Made by a program: the position numbers and the translations under genes. Shown piece after piece: positions 42,605 through 50,956 of a stretch of 64,000 bases of DNA (positions are counted from its first letter, which is position 1; each line of letters begins with the position of its first letter). This DNA comes from Mycobacteriaceae bacterium. GTDB taxonomy: Bacteria > Actinomycetota > Actinomycetes > Mycobacteriales > Mycobacteriaceae. Below the pieces are notes generated by a model that was not told the origin of the DNA, did no database searches, and worked only from the letters and a program-made list of their open reading frames with translations. The stretch lies in assembly GCA_019749805.1 (NCBI GenBank), contig JAIEPH010000049.1:1-64000 (forward strand). Direction: 5' to 3'.

Positions 42605-44082
42605 GCCTGTGCGGCGTGCGTACCCGCACGGCGGCCGAAGAACGAACCTTCGCCGAGCTGGGTGCCGCTGGCATAGCCCTTACCGTCCTGCGCGATGTTC
42701 GACGCGCAGGCGCCCGCGGCATAGAGGCCGTCGATGACGCTGCCATCGGAGCGCAGCACCTGTCCGTCTATCGACACGTCGAGACCGCCCATGGTGAATC
42801 CCGAGTACATCGCCACGCCCAGTGACAGATCGAACGCAGCCCAAGGGCCGTTGTCCTGTGCCGCAACGTATTCCGGCTGCTTGTGGAAGTCGGGGTCTTC
42901 CCCGCGCGCGGCGTTCTCGTTGTAGCGGTCGAGCGTGGCGGCGAGCTTGCCCGCCGGAATGCCAAGCGCCTCTTCCATTTCCGCGACCGTCTCGAATCCG
43001 TCGATGAACTTGATCAGCGGCATCTCGGGCATCTGCATGTGTGCTTCGTCAACGATCAGATATGCCTGCTGGTCGGGTTGTTCCAGGACGTACGCCGATG
43101 TGCGTGAGTGGTAGGAATCCTCGGCGACGAACCGCTCGCCCCGATTGTTGACGATGACGCCGGTCAGCAGAATCTCCGGCGGGTACGCGGCGGCGGTGAT
43201 GAACAGCCCGTCGAGGTTCTCCGCCTCGCCACCGGCCGATACGCCGAGGGCGATGCCCACCCCGTCGTCGTAGGGGTTGCCCAGGATGTAGGGTTCCACC
43301 TCGCCGTGGTGTTTGGTTTTGCGTTTCTGACCAAGCGCTGGAGTGTGCTCGGCGACCATTTCGGCGTTCATCGCGAATCCGCCGGCGGCGATGACGACGG
43401 CCTTGGCTTTGATCGCCCCGGTTTCGCCGAAGTGCTTCCAGCGGACCCCGACCACGCGGCCGTCGTCGACCACCAGATTGGTCACGCCGGTCTCATAACG
43501 GATCTGCACGCCCTGATCGGTCGCACGTTTCACCAGCAGGTCGATGACCATCGCTGCGCCGCCCAACTCCCCCGGAACCGGAACCGAATGTCCGCGCGGC
43601 GCCGGTTTGGCCTGCTCGCAGTACGGCCATACCTTCTCGTTACCGGTATAGGACAACCCCTCGGTGCCGGGTGGCACCACCACCTTGCCCTTCCAGAAAC
43701 TGCGTTCGAACTGAAAGCCAAGCGCCTCAAGCCAATCGAAGTGTTCGACGCTTTGGTCGCAGTAGAGGCGAATCTTGTCGAGATCCGGGGCGGCCGAGAC
43801 GGCCACGAGATACTTGTACATCTCTTCGGCGCTGTCGTCGTGTCCGGTGGCCTGCTGCACCGCTGTGCCGCCGCCCAGATAGAAGTGGCCACCGGCCATC
43901 GCGCTGGTGCCGCCTGCCGCGGCCGCCTTCTCGAGAACCAGAACGTTGGCTCCCGCCGCCGCGGCGCTCACCGCTGCGCAGCCGCCGGCCATGCCGAATC
44001 CGATGACCAGGATATCGACCTCGTCAGACCATGATTGAACATCGGCCGCGTCGACGGTGTCCGGGATGTCGAGAGCGCTCAC
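42601..44082 (-). CDS. FAD-dependent 3-ketosteroid dehydrogenase-like flavoprotein (Rv1817-like)
   Basis: 493 residues of the fumarate reductase/KstD flavoprotein family. FAD site DILVIGFGMAGGCAAVSAAAAG and LEKAAAAGGTSAMAGG at the N-terminus; later AAGGFAMNAEM; C-terminal GGLDVSIDGQVL.. GLYAAGACASNIAQDGKGYASGTQLGEG. The expected reaction is dehydrogenation of a steroid or fumarate-like acceptor, substrate unproven. It overlaps the VOC gene upstream by four bases, and a KstR-type operator (44610-44625) controls the pair. Confidence 0.85.
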   Translation of the reverse strand: MSALDIPDTVDAADVQSWSDEVDILVIGFGMAGGCAAVSAAAAGANVLVLEKAAAAGGTSAMAGGHFYLGGGTAVQQATGHDDSAEEMYKYLVAVSAAPDLDKIRLYCDQSVEHFDWLEALGFQFERSFWKGKVVVPPGTEGLSYTGNEKVWPYCEQAKPAPRGHSVPVPGELGGAAMVIDLLVKRATDQGVQIRYETGVTNLVVDDGRVVGVRWKHFGETGAIKAKAVVIAAGGFAMNAEMVAEHTPALGQKRKTKHHGEVEPYILGNPYDDGVGIALGVSAGGEAENLDGLFITAAAYPPEILLTGVIVNNRGERFVAEDSYHSRTSAYVLEQPDQQAYLIVDEAHMQMPEMPLIKFIDGFETVAEMEEALGIPAGKLAATLDRYNENAARGEDPDFHKQPEYVAAQDNGPWAAFDLSLGVAMYSGFTMGGLDVSIDGQVLRSDGSVIDGLYAAGACASNIAQDGKGYASGTQLGEGSFFGRRAGTHAAQA

Positions 44083-44576
44083 TGTTGCTCCTGTTTCACG
44101 TAGTCGAAAAATGACTTGATCTCGTCGGGGATGACGGCGATCTCGATGTAAGGGGCGCCGGCCTCGACGGCCGACAGGTAGGCGAACCTCATCCCGCCGG
44201 GCATGATCCCCTGTTGCACGACGGGGGTCCCGTTGGCCGCTGCGTCGCGCAGTGCAGCGTCGAACGCTGCGGAGTCGGGCGCCTCGACACAGATGTGGTG
44301 CAGACCGGGTCCGCAGGCGTCGAGGAACTCGGTGTACACGCTCTGGCCGCCGGTGACCGGTGCGATCAACTCGAGCTGGGTGTCACCGGCGTAACTGAAC
44401 GAAATGTCGGCGGTGAAGTCAGCGGGCACGCCGCGGAAGGTGCACGTGTCGGGCGCGAAGTGGACGTTCGGTATCCGCACCCACTTCTTGGCCCCCAACA
44501 TGGTGGTCAGCGCCTTTTCGGTGACGTCGAGGTCCCGCGTCACCCACGCAATCTGGACAGGTGTCTGGGCATGCAT
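44079..44576 (-). CDS. VOC (glyoxalase/dioxygenase fold) protein
   Basis: 165 residues. A paired beta-alpha-beta-beta-beta fold is suggested by PVQIAWVTRDLDVTEKALTTMLG at the start and GLHHICVEAPDSAAFDAALRDA in the second half. Possible metal ligands are His in GLHHICVEA and Glu in YIEIAVIP. Members include glyoxalases, epimerases and extradiol dioxygenases. The upstream KstR-type site, and a flavoprotein partner, point to steroid or sterol-derived compounds. This is inference. Confidence 0.75.
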   Translation of the reverse strand: MHAQTPVQIAWVTRDLDVTEKALTTMLGAKKWVRIPNVHFAPDTCTFRGVPADFTADISFSYAGDTQLELIAPVTGGQSVYTEFLDACGPGLHHICVEAPDSAAFDAALRDAAANGTPVVQQGIMPGGMRFAYLSAVEAGAPYIEIAVIPDEIKSFFDYVKQEQQ

Positions 44577-44609
44577 CGGGTCGAGGATATCCCCGGCCGC
44601 GCCGGATGG

Positions 44610-44625
44610 CTAGAACGTGTTCTAG
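44610..44625. promoter_or_regulatory. KstR-type operator
   Basis: CTAGAACGTGTTCTAG, a perfect 7-2-7 inverted repeat, contains TnnAACnnGTTnnA, the known KstR motif. It lies 34 bases before the VOC start, where its promoter should be, and includes the stop codon of the SRPBCC gene (complement of 44622-44624). Confidence 0.75.
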
Positions 44626-45260
44626 TTTTCCTCGCCGAGGTACGCCGCCAGGCATCGCTGTGCCATCTCGCGCGCCGTCGACGGGTCGGTTCCGAACGCG
44701 ATGTTCGCGTCACACCACCTCTCGCCGGACAGCGTCAGGAACCGCCGACCGTCGTCGGTGACGATCCACTGTTCACCGAAGGACGGATCGATGGCCTCCC
44801 CGGTGGCCACGTGGATCGCGAGCCCGAGCACCATCGAATCCCAGCCCATCCCGACCGCGCCGGGCCCGAACTGGTCCCAGTGGTCGTCGACGTGGGCGAT
44901 GTGCTCGATCACCAAGCGCGAGCGGTCCTGGCCGTCCGCGCTGACGGTGACATCGATCCAGCTGACACCTCCGCCGAATTCCCAAGTCGCGGTGAAGTTT
45001 TTGGGCGGATCGCAGGTGAGGACGGTGCCGCCCGCCTGACCCTCCAACTGGTAGGAACCGCCGACGGTCAGGTCGCCGGAAATGGGCATCAACCACCGGG
45101 GTATGCGCTCGATGTTGGTGACGGCGTCCCAGAGGTCGTTCTGATCGGTGTCGTAGGACTGGCTGATGGTGACGACGTGCGCTTCCTTGGCATCGATGAT
45201 GCGCGATCCCAGCTTGCGCTCGACGGCGTTGATTTGATGCTCGATGTCAACCTCAGTCAT
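44622..45260 (-). CDS. SRPBCC (AHSA1-type) domain protein
   Basis: 212 residues from an ATG behind AAGGAAGG (complement of 45258-45260). The START-like fold shows in YDTDQNDLWDAVTNIERIPRWLMPISGDLTVGGSYQLEGQAGGTV and PPKNFTATWEFGGGVSWIDV. In actinobacteria this gene often follows an ArsR regulator and acts as an uncharacterised lipid- or hydrophobic-ligand binding protein. C-terminal part (about 140-212) is a second small region with WCDANIAFG. It overlaps the ArsR gene by eight bases. Confidence 0.8.
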   Translation of the reverse strand: MTEVDIEHQINAVERKLGSRIIDAKEAHVVTISQSYDTDQNDLWDAVTNIERIPRWLMPISGDLTVGGSYQLEGQAGGTVLTCDPPKNFTATWEFGGGVSWIDVTVSADGQDRSRLVIEHIAHVDDHWDQFGPGAVGMGWDSMVLGLAIHVATGEAIDPSFGEQWIVTDDGRRFLTLSGERWCDANIAFGTDPSTAREMAQRCLAAYLGEEN

Positions 45261-45600
45261 GTTGCCTTCCTTGGCTTCTGCGTTGTCGTTTACCTCGTGC
45301 GATCTCGGTCGCCAGGGCGTCGAGTCGCGGTGCCCAGAACCGGCGGAAGCCGTCAAGCCACTCGTCGACGTCGCGTAGCGCCGCGCCGTCGACCGTGTAG
45401 AGCCTGCGCTGCCCATCCGGCCGTACCGAGGTGAATCCGTTCTCGCGCAACACCTTGAGGTGCTGCGACACCGCGGGTTGGCTGATCGCGAACTCTCCCT
45501 GAATCTGCGCACCGATGGCCCCCGCCGACTGCTCGCCCTCGGCGAGCAATTCGAGAATGCGCCGACGCACCGGGTCACCGAGGACGTCGAACGCGTGCAC
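45253..45600 (-). CDS. ArsR-family transcriptional regulator
   Basis: 115 residues from a GTG at the complement of 45598-45600. Winged helix: VLGDPVRRRILELLAEGEQSAGAIGAQI, then ISQPAVSQHLKVLRENGFTSVRPDGQRRLYTV. No metal-site cysteines, so this is not a typical metal sensor. The promoter (45607-45635) contains a palindrome suited to its own binding. It probably represses itself and the SRPBCC gene. A longer TTG start (45621) would fall inside the operator and is unlikely. Confidence 0.87.
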   Translation of the reverse strand: MHAFDVLGDPVRRRILELLAEGEQSAGAIGAQIQGEFAISQPAVSQHLKVLRENGFTSVRPDGQRRLYTVDGAALRDVDEWLDGFRRFWAPRLDALATEIARGKRQRRSQGRQHD

Positions 45601-45606
45601 GGCACT

Positions 45607-45635
45607 AAAATAAAGTAGCAACTTATATAAGTCAA
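45607..45635 (-). promoter_or_regulatory. Promoter and operator of arsR/SRPBCC
   Basis: Minus strand: TTGACT (45630-45635), 17-base spacer, TATTTT (45607-45612), six bases, then GTG: near-ideal sigma-A promoter for a leaderless mRNA. ACTTATATAAGT (45621-45632), a perfect palindrome, spans the -35 edge and the spacer: likely the ArsR site. Confidence 0.7.
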
Positions 45636-45652
45636 TACTGAATTATCGTTGT

Positions 45653-45766
45653 GAGCAGCTCGATCACCAGGGTCCGCGCTGGCGTAGCCACGAGGTGCGC
45701 ATCACCGAGGTCGCCGACGTCGCCAAGCCGGAACTGTTGCGGCGCTACCTTGATCGGTGGTTCTAG
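45653..45766 (+). pseudogene. Possible gene remnant
   Basis: An open stretch encodes EQLDHQGPRWRSHEV...ELLRRYLDRWF then TAG, without a start codon and with coding-like base use. The neighbours are intact, so this may be the tail of a deleted gene. The family could not be recognised. Confidence 0.25.
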
Positions 45767-45861
45767 GAGGTGAAGGGACACGTCGGCGGACTGACACCCG
45801 AATCCTCAGACGCGGAGGTGAGCGCGACAGCGCCGTCGATTTCCGTGTTCGAGCTCCAGCG

Positions 45862-46542
45862 TTAGGGCACCGGCGCCGACGCCGCCGAGATGACGTCCTG
45901 GCTCGCCTGCTGATTCGCGACATGCCAGGACACCGCGGCGGGGAACTGCCCCCAGGTGCTGTTGAACATCCCGACCATCGCGGCCCTGCCGTCGGGCGTG
46001 ATGAAGTAGACCGGCCCGCCGGAGTCGCCCTTCTGGCTCACCACACCGTTGGCCATCGTGAACCAGCCGTTGTAGACCGCCTGGATGTTTCCGCAACTCT
46101 CGCCCGTGACGACGCCGAAATGGCACACCGGCAGACCGGGTGTGGGCGTGACGCCGGGGTCGGACACAAGCACCAGGCCGCGCGGCAGGACGTTGTTGAC
46201 AGCGACGTCGGGCGCGAGGCTGATCGCCTCCCAGTCGGTGATCTGATGGTTGGTGTCGATGGTGGCGCCGTCGGGGGTGTTGTCGCGGAACGACGCCTGC
46301 TGCCCGATGTATCTGCGGCCACGGTCCTGCACCGTGCCGTCGCCGCGGCAATGGCCCGCGGTGTAGGCGACGCGCGCGCCGGGGTCGACGAATCCCAATG
46401 TGCACGCGTTGGTGCCCTGGATGATTTCCATGCCCGGGAACACGATGACGCCCGGATCGGCTTGCACCGGCACCCCGGGGAATGCGAGCGCGCCGAGTGA
46501 CGCCGCCACTGTCGCGATTATGCGTAACGAACGTCGGCGCAT
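45862..46542 (-). CDS. Secreted trypsin-like serine protease (Rv1815-like)
   Basis: 226 residues from an ATG behind AAGGGGG. A signal peptide (RIIATVAASLGALAFPGVPVQA) precedes a chymotrypsin-like domain: catalytic His in YTAGHCRG, possible Asp in ITDWEAISL or LAPDVAVN, and Ser in QKGDSGGPVYF. Four cysteines (NACTLG, GHC, PVCHFG, ESCGN) could form two disulfides. It is a putative exported peptidase of unknown substrate. Counterpart Rv1815. Confidence 0.85.
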   Translation of the reverse strand: MRRRSLRIIATVAASLGALAFPGVPVQADPGVIVFPGMEIIQGTNACTLGFVDPGARVAYTAGHCRGDGTVQDRGRRYIGQQASFRDNTPDGATIDTNHQITDWEAISLAPDVAVNNVLPRGLVLVSDPGVTPTPGLPVCHFGVVTGESCGNIQAVYNGWFTMANGVVSQKGDSGGPVYFITPDGRAAMVGMFNSTWGQFPAAVSWHVANQQASQDVISAASAPVP

Positions 46543-46717
46543 CGTCGCCCCCTTGGGTCTCAAGTGTGTAAAGGGTACCGGCGTCAAGAGATGCCCACAG
46601 GCCGAGTGCGAGAAGTGATACCCGCGCCCGACCAGGAGCAATCACACAACTGGCGTACCTACTTCAGCCCATCGGCAAGGATCACAGAAGCGTTACAGAG
46701 TGGCAACGGCGGCCCTT

Positions 46718-46778
46718 CTTGTCGAATCGGGCGCGCATATCGACCGGCCCGGTTGATACGCGCGCCCGATTCGACAAG
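46718..46778. terminator. Long hairpin downstream of the DAO-family gene
   Basis: Arms 46718-46747 and 46749-46778 (30 bases each) pair at 28 positions; the other two form G.U pairs on one strand. Only one base (46748) separates them. It begins six bases after the end of the oxidase gene, so it likely ends that transcript, but is far longer than a usual terminator. Confidence 0.7.
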
Positions 46779-46784
46779 GGGCCG

Positions 46785-48191
46785 TCAGGAATCGAAGCCG
46801 AGGCCCAGCGCGTCGAGTGTGCGAAGAAAAATGTTGCGGCGCCCCGCCGAATGATCGGCGCGGTCCAGAGACCATCGCGTCGCCTGGACGCCGATGCTCG
46901 CGATCGGTTCGGGCGGGAACGGCAACGGGCGTCGGCGCACCATCTCCAACTCGGTGCGCGGGGTGGGGATTCCGTCGAGCAGATCCAGGCACACGTCGGC
47001 CGCGAACCTCGCCGCGCCCACGCCAAGACCGGTGAACCCGTTGACATACGCGACCCGCTCATCGTGGGCCAGACCCCAGTGCGCGCAGAAGCGAGTGTTG
47101 GTGTCGATGGCTCCGGCCCAGCGGTGGGAGAACCGGACGTCGTCGAGTTGAGGGAACGTGATGAAGAAGTGCGCGGCGAGGCGCTGATACGTGTCCGGCC
47201 GGTCCTCGTAGGCAGGGTCGACCTTGCCTCCGAAGTGATACACCGCGTCATAACCGCCCCATACGATGCGGTTGTCCACGGTCAACCGGTAGTAGTGAAA
47301 CTGGTTGGCGCAGTCGCCGATTCCCTGCCTGTTTCGCCAGCCGATGCGGTCCAGCTGCGCGTCGGTCAGCGGCTCGGTCGCCAGCACGTAGTCGTAAACC
47401 GGAATGGTGTGCAGCCGGTTGCGGCGCAACAGGCTCGGGTAGACGTTCGTCGCCAGCACCACCTGGCGCGCGGTGATGGGCGCGACGGCGGTGTGCACGC
47501 GCAACGCAAGGCCCGCGGACTCCAACCGGGTGGCGTTGGCGCGCTCGTAGATCTGCACGCCCGCATCCGTGCACGCGCGGGCGAGCTCGAACGCCAGCTT
47601 GGCCGGGTGGACGATGGCGCACGTGTCGGCGCTGAACAACCCCGCCAGGTAGGTCGGTGAGTTCGCCTCGGCGCGGACCTGCTGCGTGTCGAGGAAGCGG
47701 CCCTCTCCCCCGGTCGCGGCGTCCCGCAGCCAGTCGACCTGATGCGGTTCGGTGGCGACCGAAAGCATTCCGGTGCGCTGCCATTCCGTATCCAGCCTCA
47801 GACGGTCGATGTCAGCCTGCATGCCGTCGAGGTTCTGGATGCCCATCTCGTCCAGAGCGTGGATCTCTTTGGGCCAGCGTGTTTTTCCGTTCTCGGCTCC
47901 GTGAGTCAGGCTGGCGTCGACGAATCCGCCGTTTCGTCCCGATGCCGCCCATGCGATGCGGTTGGCCTCGATGAGGACGATGCGCCGATCCGGATTGCGC
48001 TCGGCGGCATGCAGTGCCGTCCAGAGCCCGGTGTAGCCGCCGCCGACCACGAGTAGGTCACACGTGATCAATGCGGTCAGCTGAGGGTAGGCGGGCCGGG
48101 GAATGTCCAGCCACATCGAACCGAAGGAGCTTGCCGCAAGCGAACGTTCGATCAATTGAGGGTCAACGGAAGCGTCAAACACCGTGTCCAC
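46785..48191 (-). CDS. DAO-family FAD-dependent oxidoreductase
   Basis: 468 residues. DADH-type FAD site DLLVVGGGYTGLWTALHAAER, with LIEANRIAWAASGRNGGFVDA; substrate-domain motifs ADTCAIVHPAKLAFELARACTDAG; VLATNVYPSLL; C-terminal GFTGLGVGAARFAADV. This arrangement matches gamma-glutamylputrescine oxidase or glycine oxidase-like enzymes, which oxidise amines or amino acids and reduce oxygen. Neighbours give no substrate clue. Single gene ending in the long hairpin. Confidence 0.83.
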   Translation of the reverse strand: MDTVFDASVDPQLIERSLAASSFGSMWLDIPRPAYPQLTALITCDLLVVGGGYTGLWTALHAAERNPDRRIVLIEANRIAWAASGRNGGFVDASLTHGAENGKTRWPKEIHALDEMGIQNLDGMQADIDRLRLDTEWQRTGMLSVATEPHQVDWLRDAATGGEGRFLDTQQVRAEANSPTYLAGLFSADTCAIVHPAKLAFELARACTDAGVQIYERANATRLESAGLALRVHTAVAPITARQVVLATNVYPSLLRRNRLHTIPVYDYVLATEPLTDAQLDRIGWRNRQGIGDCANQFHYYRLTVDNRIVWGGYDAVYHFGGKVDPAYEDRPDTYQRLAAHFFITFPQLDDVRFSHRWAGAIDTNTRFCAHWGLAHDERVAYVNGFTGLGVGAARFAADVCLDLLDGIPTPRTELEMVRRRPLPFPPEPIASIGVQATRWSLDRADHSAGRRNIFLRTLDALGLGFDS

Positions 48192-48295
48192 ATCGCGGAG
48201 ACTACGGGGCTGCGCGCTGCGGTGTCGAAAAAACCAGCGCCGGGCCCATGAGGGCGGCAGAGACCGGTCCGCTGTGGTGCGGTCGGCCGGCGTCG

Positions 48296-49477
48296 CTATG
48301 GCCGGTCGGCCGCCGGTGTTTCGCCGATCTGCCTGAACGCGGGGCGTTGGCCGCCTCCACTGAAGCGGGTCAATACCGGCCCGACTATCGCGAGGATGAA
48401 TACGTAGGGCGTCGCGACCGCACCGAGGTGTGGGATCGACGTCGCGACCAGGCCGATGATAACCAGTGAGAATTCGCCGCGAGCGATCAGCGCCGTACCC
48501 GCGCGCAACTGCCCAGGCCCGGCGACCCCGTCGCGACGGGCGGCGAACCCGCCGGTCAAGACCTTTGTCAGGGCAGTCACCGCTGCGAGTGCCACAGCCG
48601 CGGGCAACATCGGAACCAATTCGGCTGGGTCGACGGAGAATCCGATGGCCAGGAAGAAGATTGCCGCAAACAGATCACGCAGCGGGCTCAGCACGATCCG
48701 CGCGCGGTCGGCGGCTTCACCGGTCAGCGCAAGGCCCACCAGGAACGCACCGACCGCGGCCGACGCATGCACAAACTCCGCCAGCGCGGCAACGATCAAC
48801 GTCAGGCCCATGATTCGGAGCAGCAGCTGCTCGTTGTCCGGATGGGCGACCAGTCGGCCGAGGTGATGTCCCCAGCGAAGGGAGGCAGTGAACGCGACAA
48901 CCAACGCGGCGACGGCGAACGTCACGCCGAGAATCGCCTGCCACCAGGTTCCGCCTGCCGCCAGGACCGCCAGCAGTGGGAGGTAGGCCGCCATTGCGAA
49001 GTCCTCGAGCACGAGAATCGACAGGACGGCCGGGGTCTCGCGGTTGCCGAGCCGGCGCAGGTCGGAGAGCAGCCTGGCGATGACGCCCGACGACGAAATG
49101 TACGTCACGCCGGCCAACGCGAGGATCCCGACGGTGTTGAGGCCGAGCAGCCAGCCCGCGATCGCTCCGGGTATCGCATTCAGAAGCAGATCCACCCACG
49201 CCGACGGCAGGTGTCTGCGCAGGCTGCTGGCGAACTCGCCGATCGAGAACTCCAGGCCCAACACGAGCAGTAGAAGGACCACACCGATAGATGCCCCGGC
49301 CTGAACAAATTCCCCGGCAGCGGGTATGGGCGCGACGCCGCCATCCCCGAGTGCCAGGCCCACGAGGAGATACAGCGGAATGGGCGACAGTGCGAACCGG
49401 CGCGCAGCGCTGCCCAGCACGGTGAGCACCGTGAGGATGATGCCGAGCTCAAGCAGCAACGTCGCCGAGATCTGCAC
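48296..49477 (-). CDS. CPA2-type K+/H+ antiporter (KhtU-like)
   Basis: 393 residues, 12-13 hydrophobic segments. GLEFSIGEFASSLRRH and TYISSSGVIARLLSDL are typical of the KefB/KhtU branch; the conserved Asp pair region is reduced, with VLEDFAMAAYLPLL and GEFSLVIIGLVA. It exchanges potassium or sodium for protons in the inner membrane. The regulatory gene (KhtT-like) lies upstream by 2 bases, as in the M. tuberculosis pair Rv3236c-Rv3237c, suggesting a pH- or cAMP/c-di-AMP-tuned unit. Confidence 0.85.
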   Translation of the reverse strand: MQISATLLLELGIILTVLTVLGSAARRFALSPIPLYLLVGLALGDGGVAPIPAAGEFVQAGASIGVVLLLLVLGLEFSIGEFASSLRRHLPSAWVDLLLNAIPGAIAGWLLGLNTVGILALAGVTYISSSGVIARLLSDLRRLGNRETPAVLSILVLEDFAMAAYLPLLAVLAAGGTWWQAILGVTFAVAALVVAFTASLRWGHHLGRLVAHPDNEQLLLRIMGLTLIVAALAEFVHASAAVGAFLVGLALTGEAADRARIVLSPLRDLFAAIFFLAIGFSVDPAELVPMLPAAVALAAVTALTKVLTGGFAARRDGVAGPGQLRAGTALIARGEFSLVIIGLVATSIPHLGAVATPYVFILAIVGPVLTRFSGGGQRPAFRQIGETPAADRP

Positions 49478-49479
49478 TG

Positions 49480-49962
49480 TCAGCCTCTTGCCACGATGTC
49501 TTCGACGCCCAAGATGCCGTCGGCGGTGCCAATCACCACCAAAACGTCACCGGCGCGGAGAATCTCGGCTGGACCTGGCGAAGCGAGGACCGCGTCGTCG
49601 CGCACGATCGCGACGATGGATGCGCCAGTGCGCGTCCGAGCCCGGGTCTCCCCCAGCGGGCGGTTCACGAACGGACTTCCGGGTTCGAGGACAACCTGTC
49701 CGGCATCGAGGCCCGGGACTTCGCGGGTGAGGTCGGCGAATCGTTCGGCGATACGCGGTGCACCCAGGATCTGAGCGAGGGCTTCTGCCTCGTCTTCGGT
49801 CAAGCGGAAAACCTGCCGTGCCTGGTCGGGGTCCTCTTTTGGGTACACAACGATTTCGAAGTCACGGGTGCGTCGTGCGACGACGCCGATGCGGTCGCCG
49901 TCACGGTTGTCGAATTCGTAGCGCAACCCGACGCCGGGCAGCAGAACCTCTCTGACATCCAT
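49480..49962 (-). CDS. KhtT-like regulatory subunit with RCK_C (TrkA-C) domain
   Basis: 160 residues from the ATG at the complement of 49960-49962. The N-terminal part (about 1-65: LLPGVGLRYEFDNRDGDRIGVV) matches KhtT; the C-terminal part (about 75-158: TGASIVAIVRDDAVLASPGPAEILRAGDVLVVIGTADGI) is a TrkA-C domain that in KhtT binds c-di-AMP. It would gate the neighbouring antiporter. Open frame continues upstream but overlaps the next gene on the same strand. Confidence 0.85.
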   Translation of the reverse strand: MDVREVLLPGVGLRYEFDNRDGDRIGVVARRTRDFEIVVYPKEDPDQARQVFRLTEDEAEALAQILGAPRIAERFADLTREVPGLDAGQVVLEPGSPFVNRPLGETRARTRTGASIVAIVRDDAVLASPGPAEILRAGDVLVVIGTADGILGVEDIVARG

Positions 49963-49991
49963 GGCTCCATACTGCGGGGTGGAGCGCCAAT

Positions 49992-50927
49992 CTATACGCG
50001 GACTTCGGCCGATTCCTCGTCGACGCGGCGTCGGGCGGGCTCCCAGCCCGGCGGACCGAACGCATAGCCCAGCTTGTCGCGCCACCGAGACGCGCGCCGG
50101 ACGTCGCGGAAGATCGACACGTACTCGTGGGTCTGCAGCGTCCAGATGTTGTAGGTGTCGACCTGCTTGGTCAGCCCGTAGATCGGGCGCACGTTCTCTT
50201 CCTTGAAGCTGCGGAACAGCCGGTCCCAGAGGATGAAGATGCCGCCGTAGTTCTTGTCGAGGTACTGCTGGTCCATGCCGTGGTGAACGCGGTGATGCGA
50301 CGGCGTGTTGAAGACGAATTCGATTGGCCGCCAGAGCTTTCCGATGCGCTCGGTGTGGATCCAGAATTGGTAGATGAGGTTGATGGAGAAGCTGGCGAAC
50401 ACCATCCACGGCGGCACACCGAGCAGAGGCAGCAACGCCCGCAGGAACACGTCGCCGCTGATGTTCCACTTCTGGCGCAGCGCGGTCGCGAAGTTGAAGT
50501 ACTGGCTGGAGTGATGTGCTTGATGGGTCGCCCAGATCAGGCGGACGCGATGGGCGATCCGGTGATAGAAGTAGTAAAGGATGTCGACGCCAACAATCGC
50601 GATCACCCAGGTGTACCAAGCGCTCGAAGGCAGGTGCCACGGCGCGACGTAGACGAAGAGCGCGGCGTACGCGATCAGCGCGACGGCGTTGAGCACGCCG
50701 CTGGTGAGGATCGATACCAGCCCCATCTTGATGCTCGCCCACGCATCGGGCCGCAGATACGACCCCGCAGGCGCACGTTCTGCCTCGTCGTGCATGAGCT
50801 TGCCCGCAGACACCCATTCGATGATCAGCATGATCAGGAAAAACGGGATCGCGAAGGTCACCGGGTCGTGCATCAGCGGCGGTAGCACGTCGGTCAAAAT
50901 CGGAGTCCAGGCCCCGTTCACGTCCAA
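49992..50927 (-). CDS. erg3: Sterol desaturase/fatty acid hydroxylase family (Erg3-like)
   Basis: 311 residues with several membrane segments. Histidine boxes for a di-iron site: HRIAH (122-126), HQAHH (135-139) and HHRVHH (211-216), spaced as in the family. It introduces a double bond or hydroxyl using O2 and an electron donor. Rv1814 is annotated erg3; mycobacteria make little or no sterol, so lipid or imported sterol is the likely substrate. Confidence 0.85.
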   Translation of the reverse strand: MDVNGAWTPILTDVLPPLMHDPVTFAIPFFLIMLIIEWVSAGKLMHDEAERAPAGSYLRPDAWASIKMGLVSILTSGVLNAVALIAYAALFVYVAPWHLPSSAWYTWVIAIVGVDILYYFYHRIAHRVRLIWATHQAHHSSQYFNFATALRQKWNISGDVFLRALLPLLGVPPWMVFASFSINLIYQFWIHTERIGKLWRPIEFVFNTPSHHRVHHGMDQQYLDKNYGGIFILWDRLFRSFKEENVRPIYGLTKQVDTYNIWTLQTHEYVSIFRDVRRASRWRDKLGYAFGPPGWEPARRRVDEESAEVRV

Positions 50928-50956
50928 GGTGACACCTCCCGGGCAAAGTTTACGAC

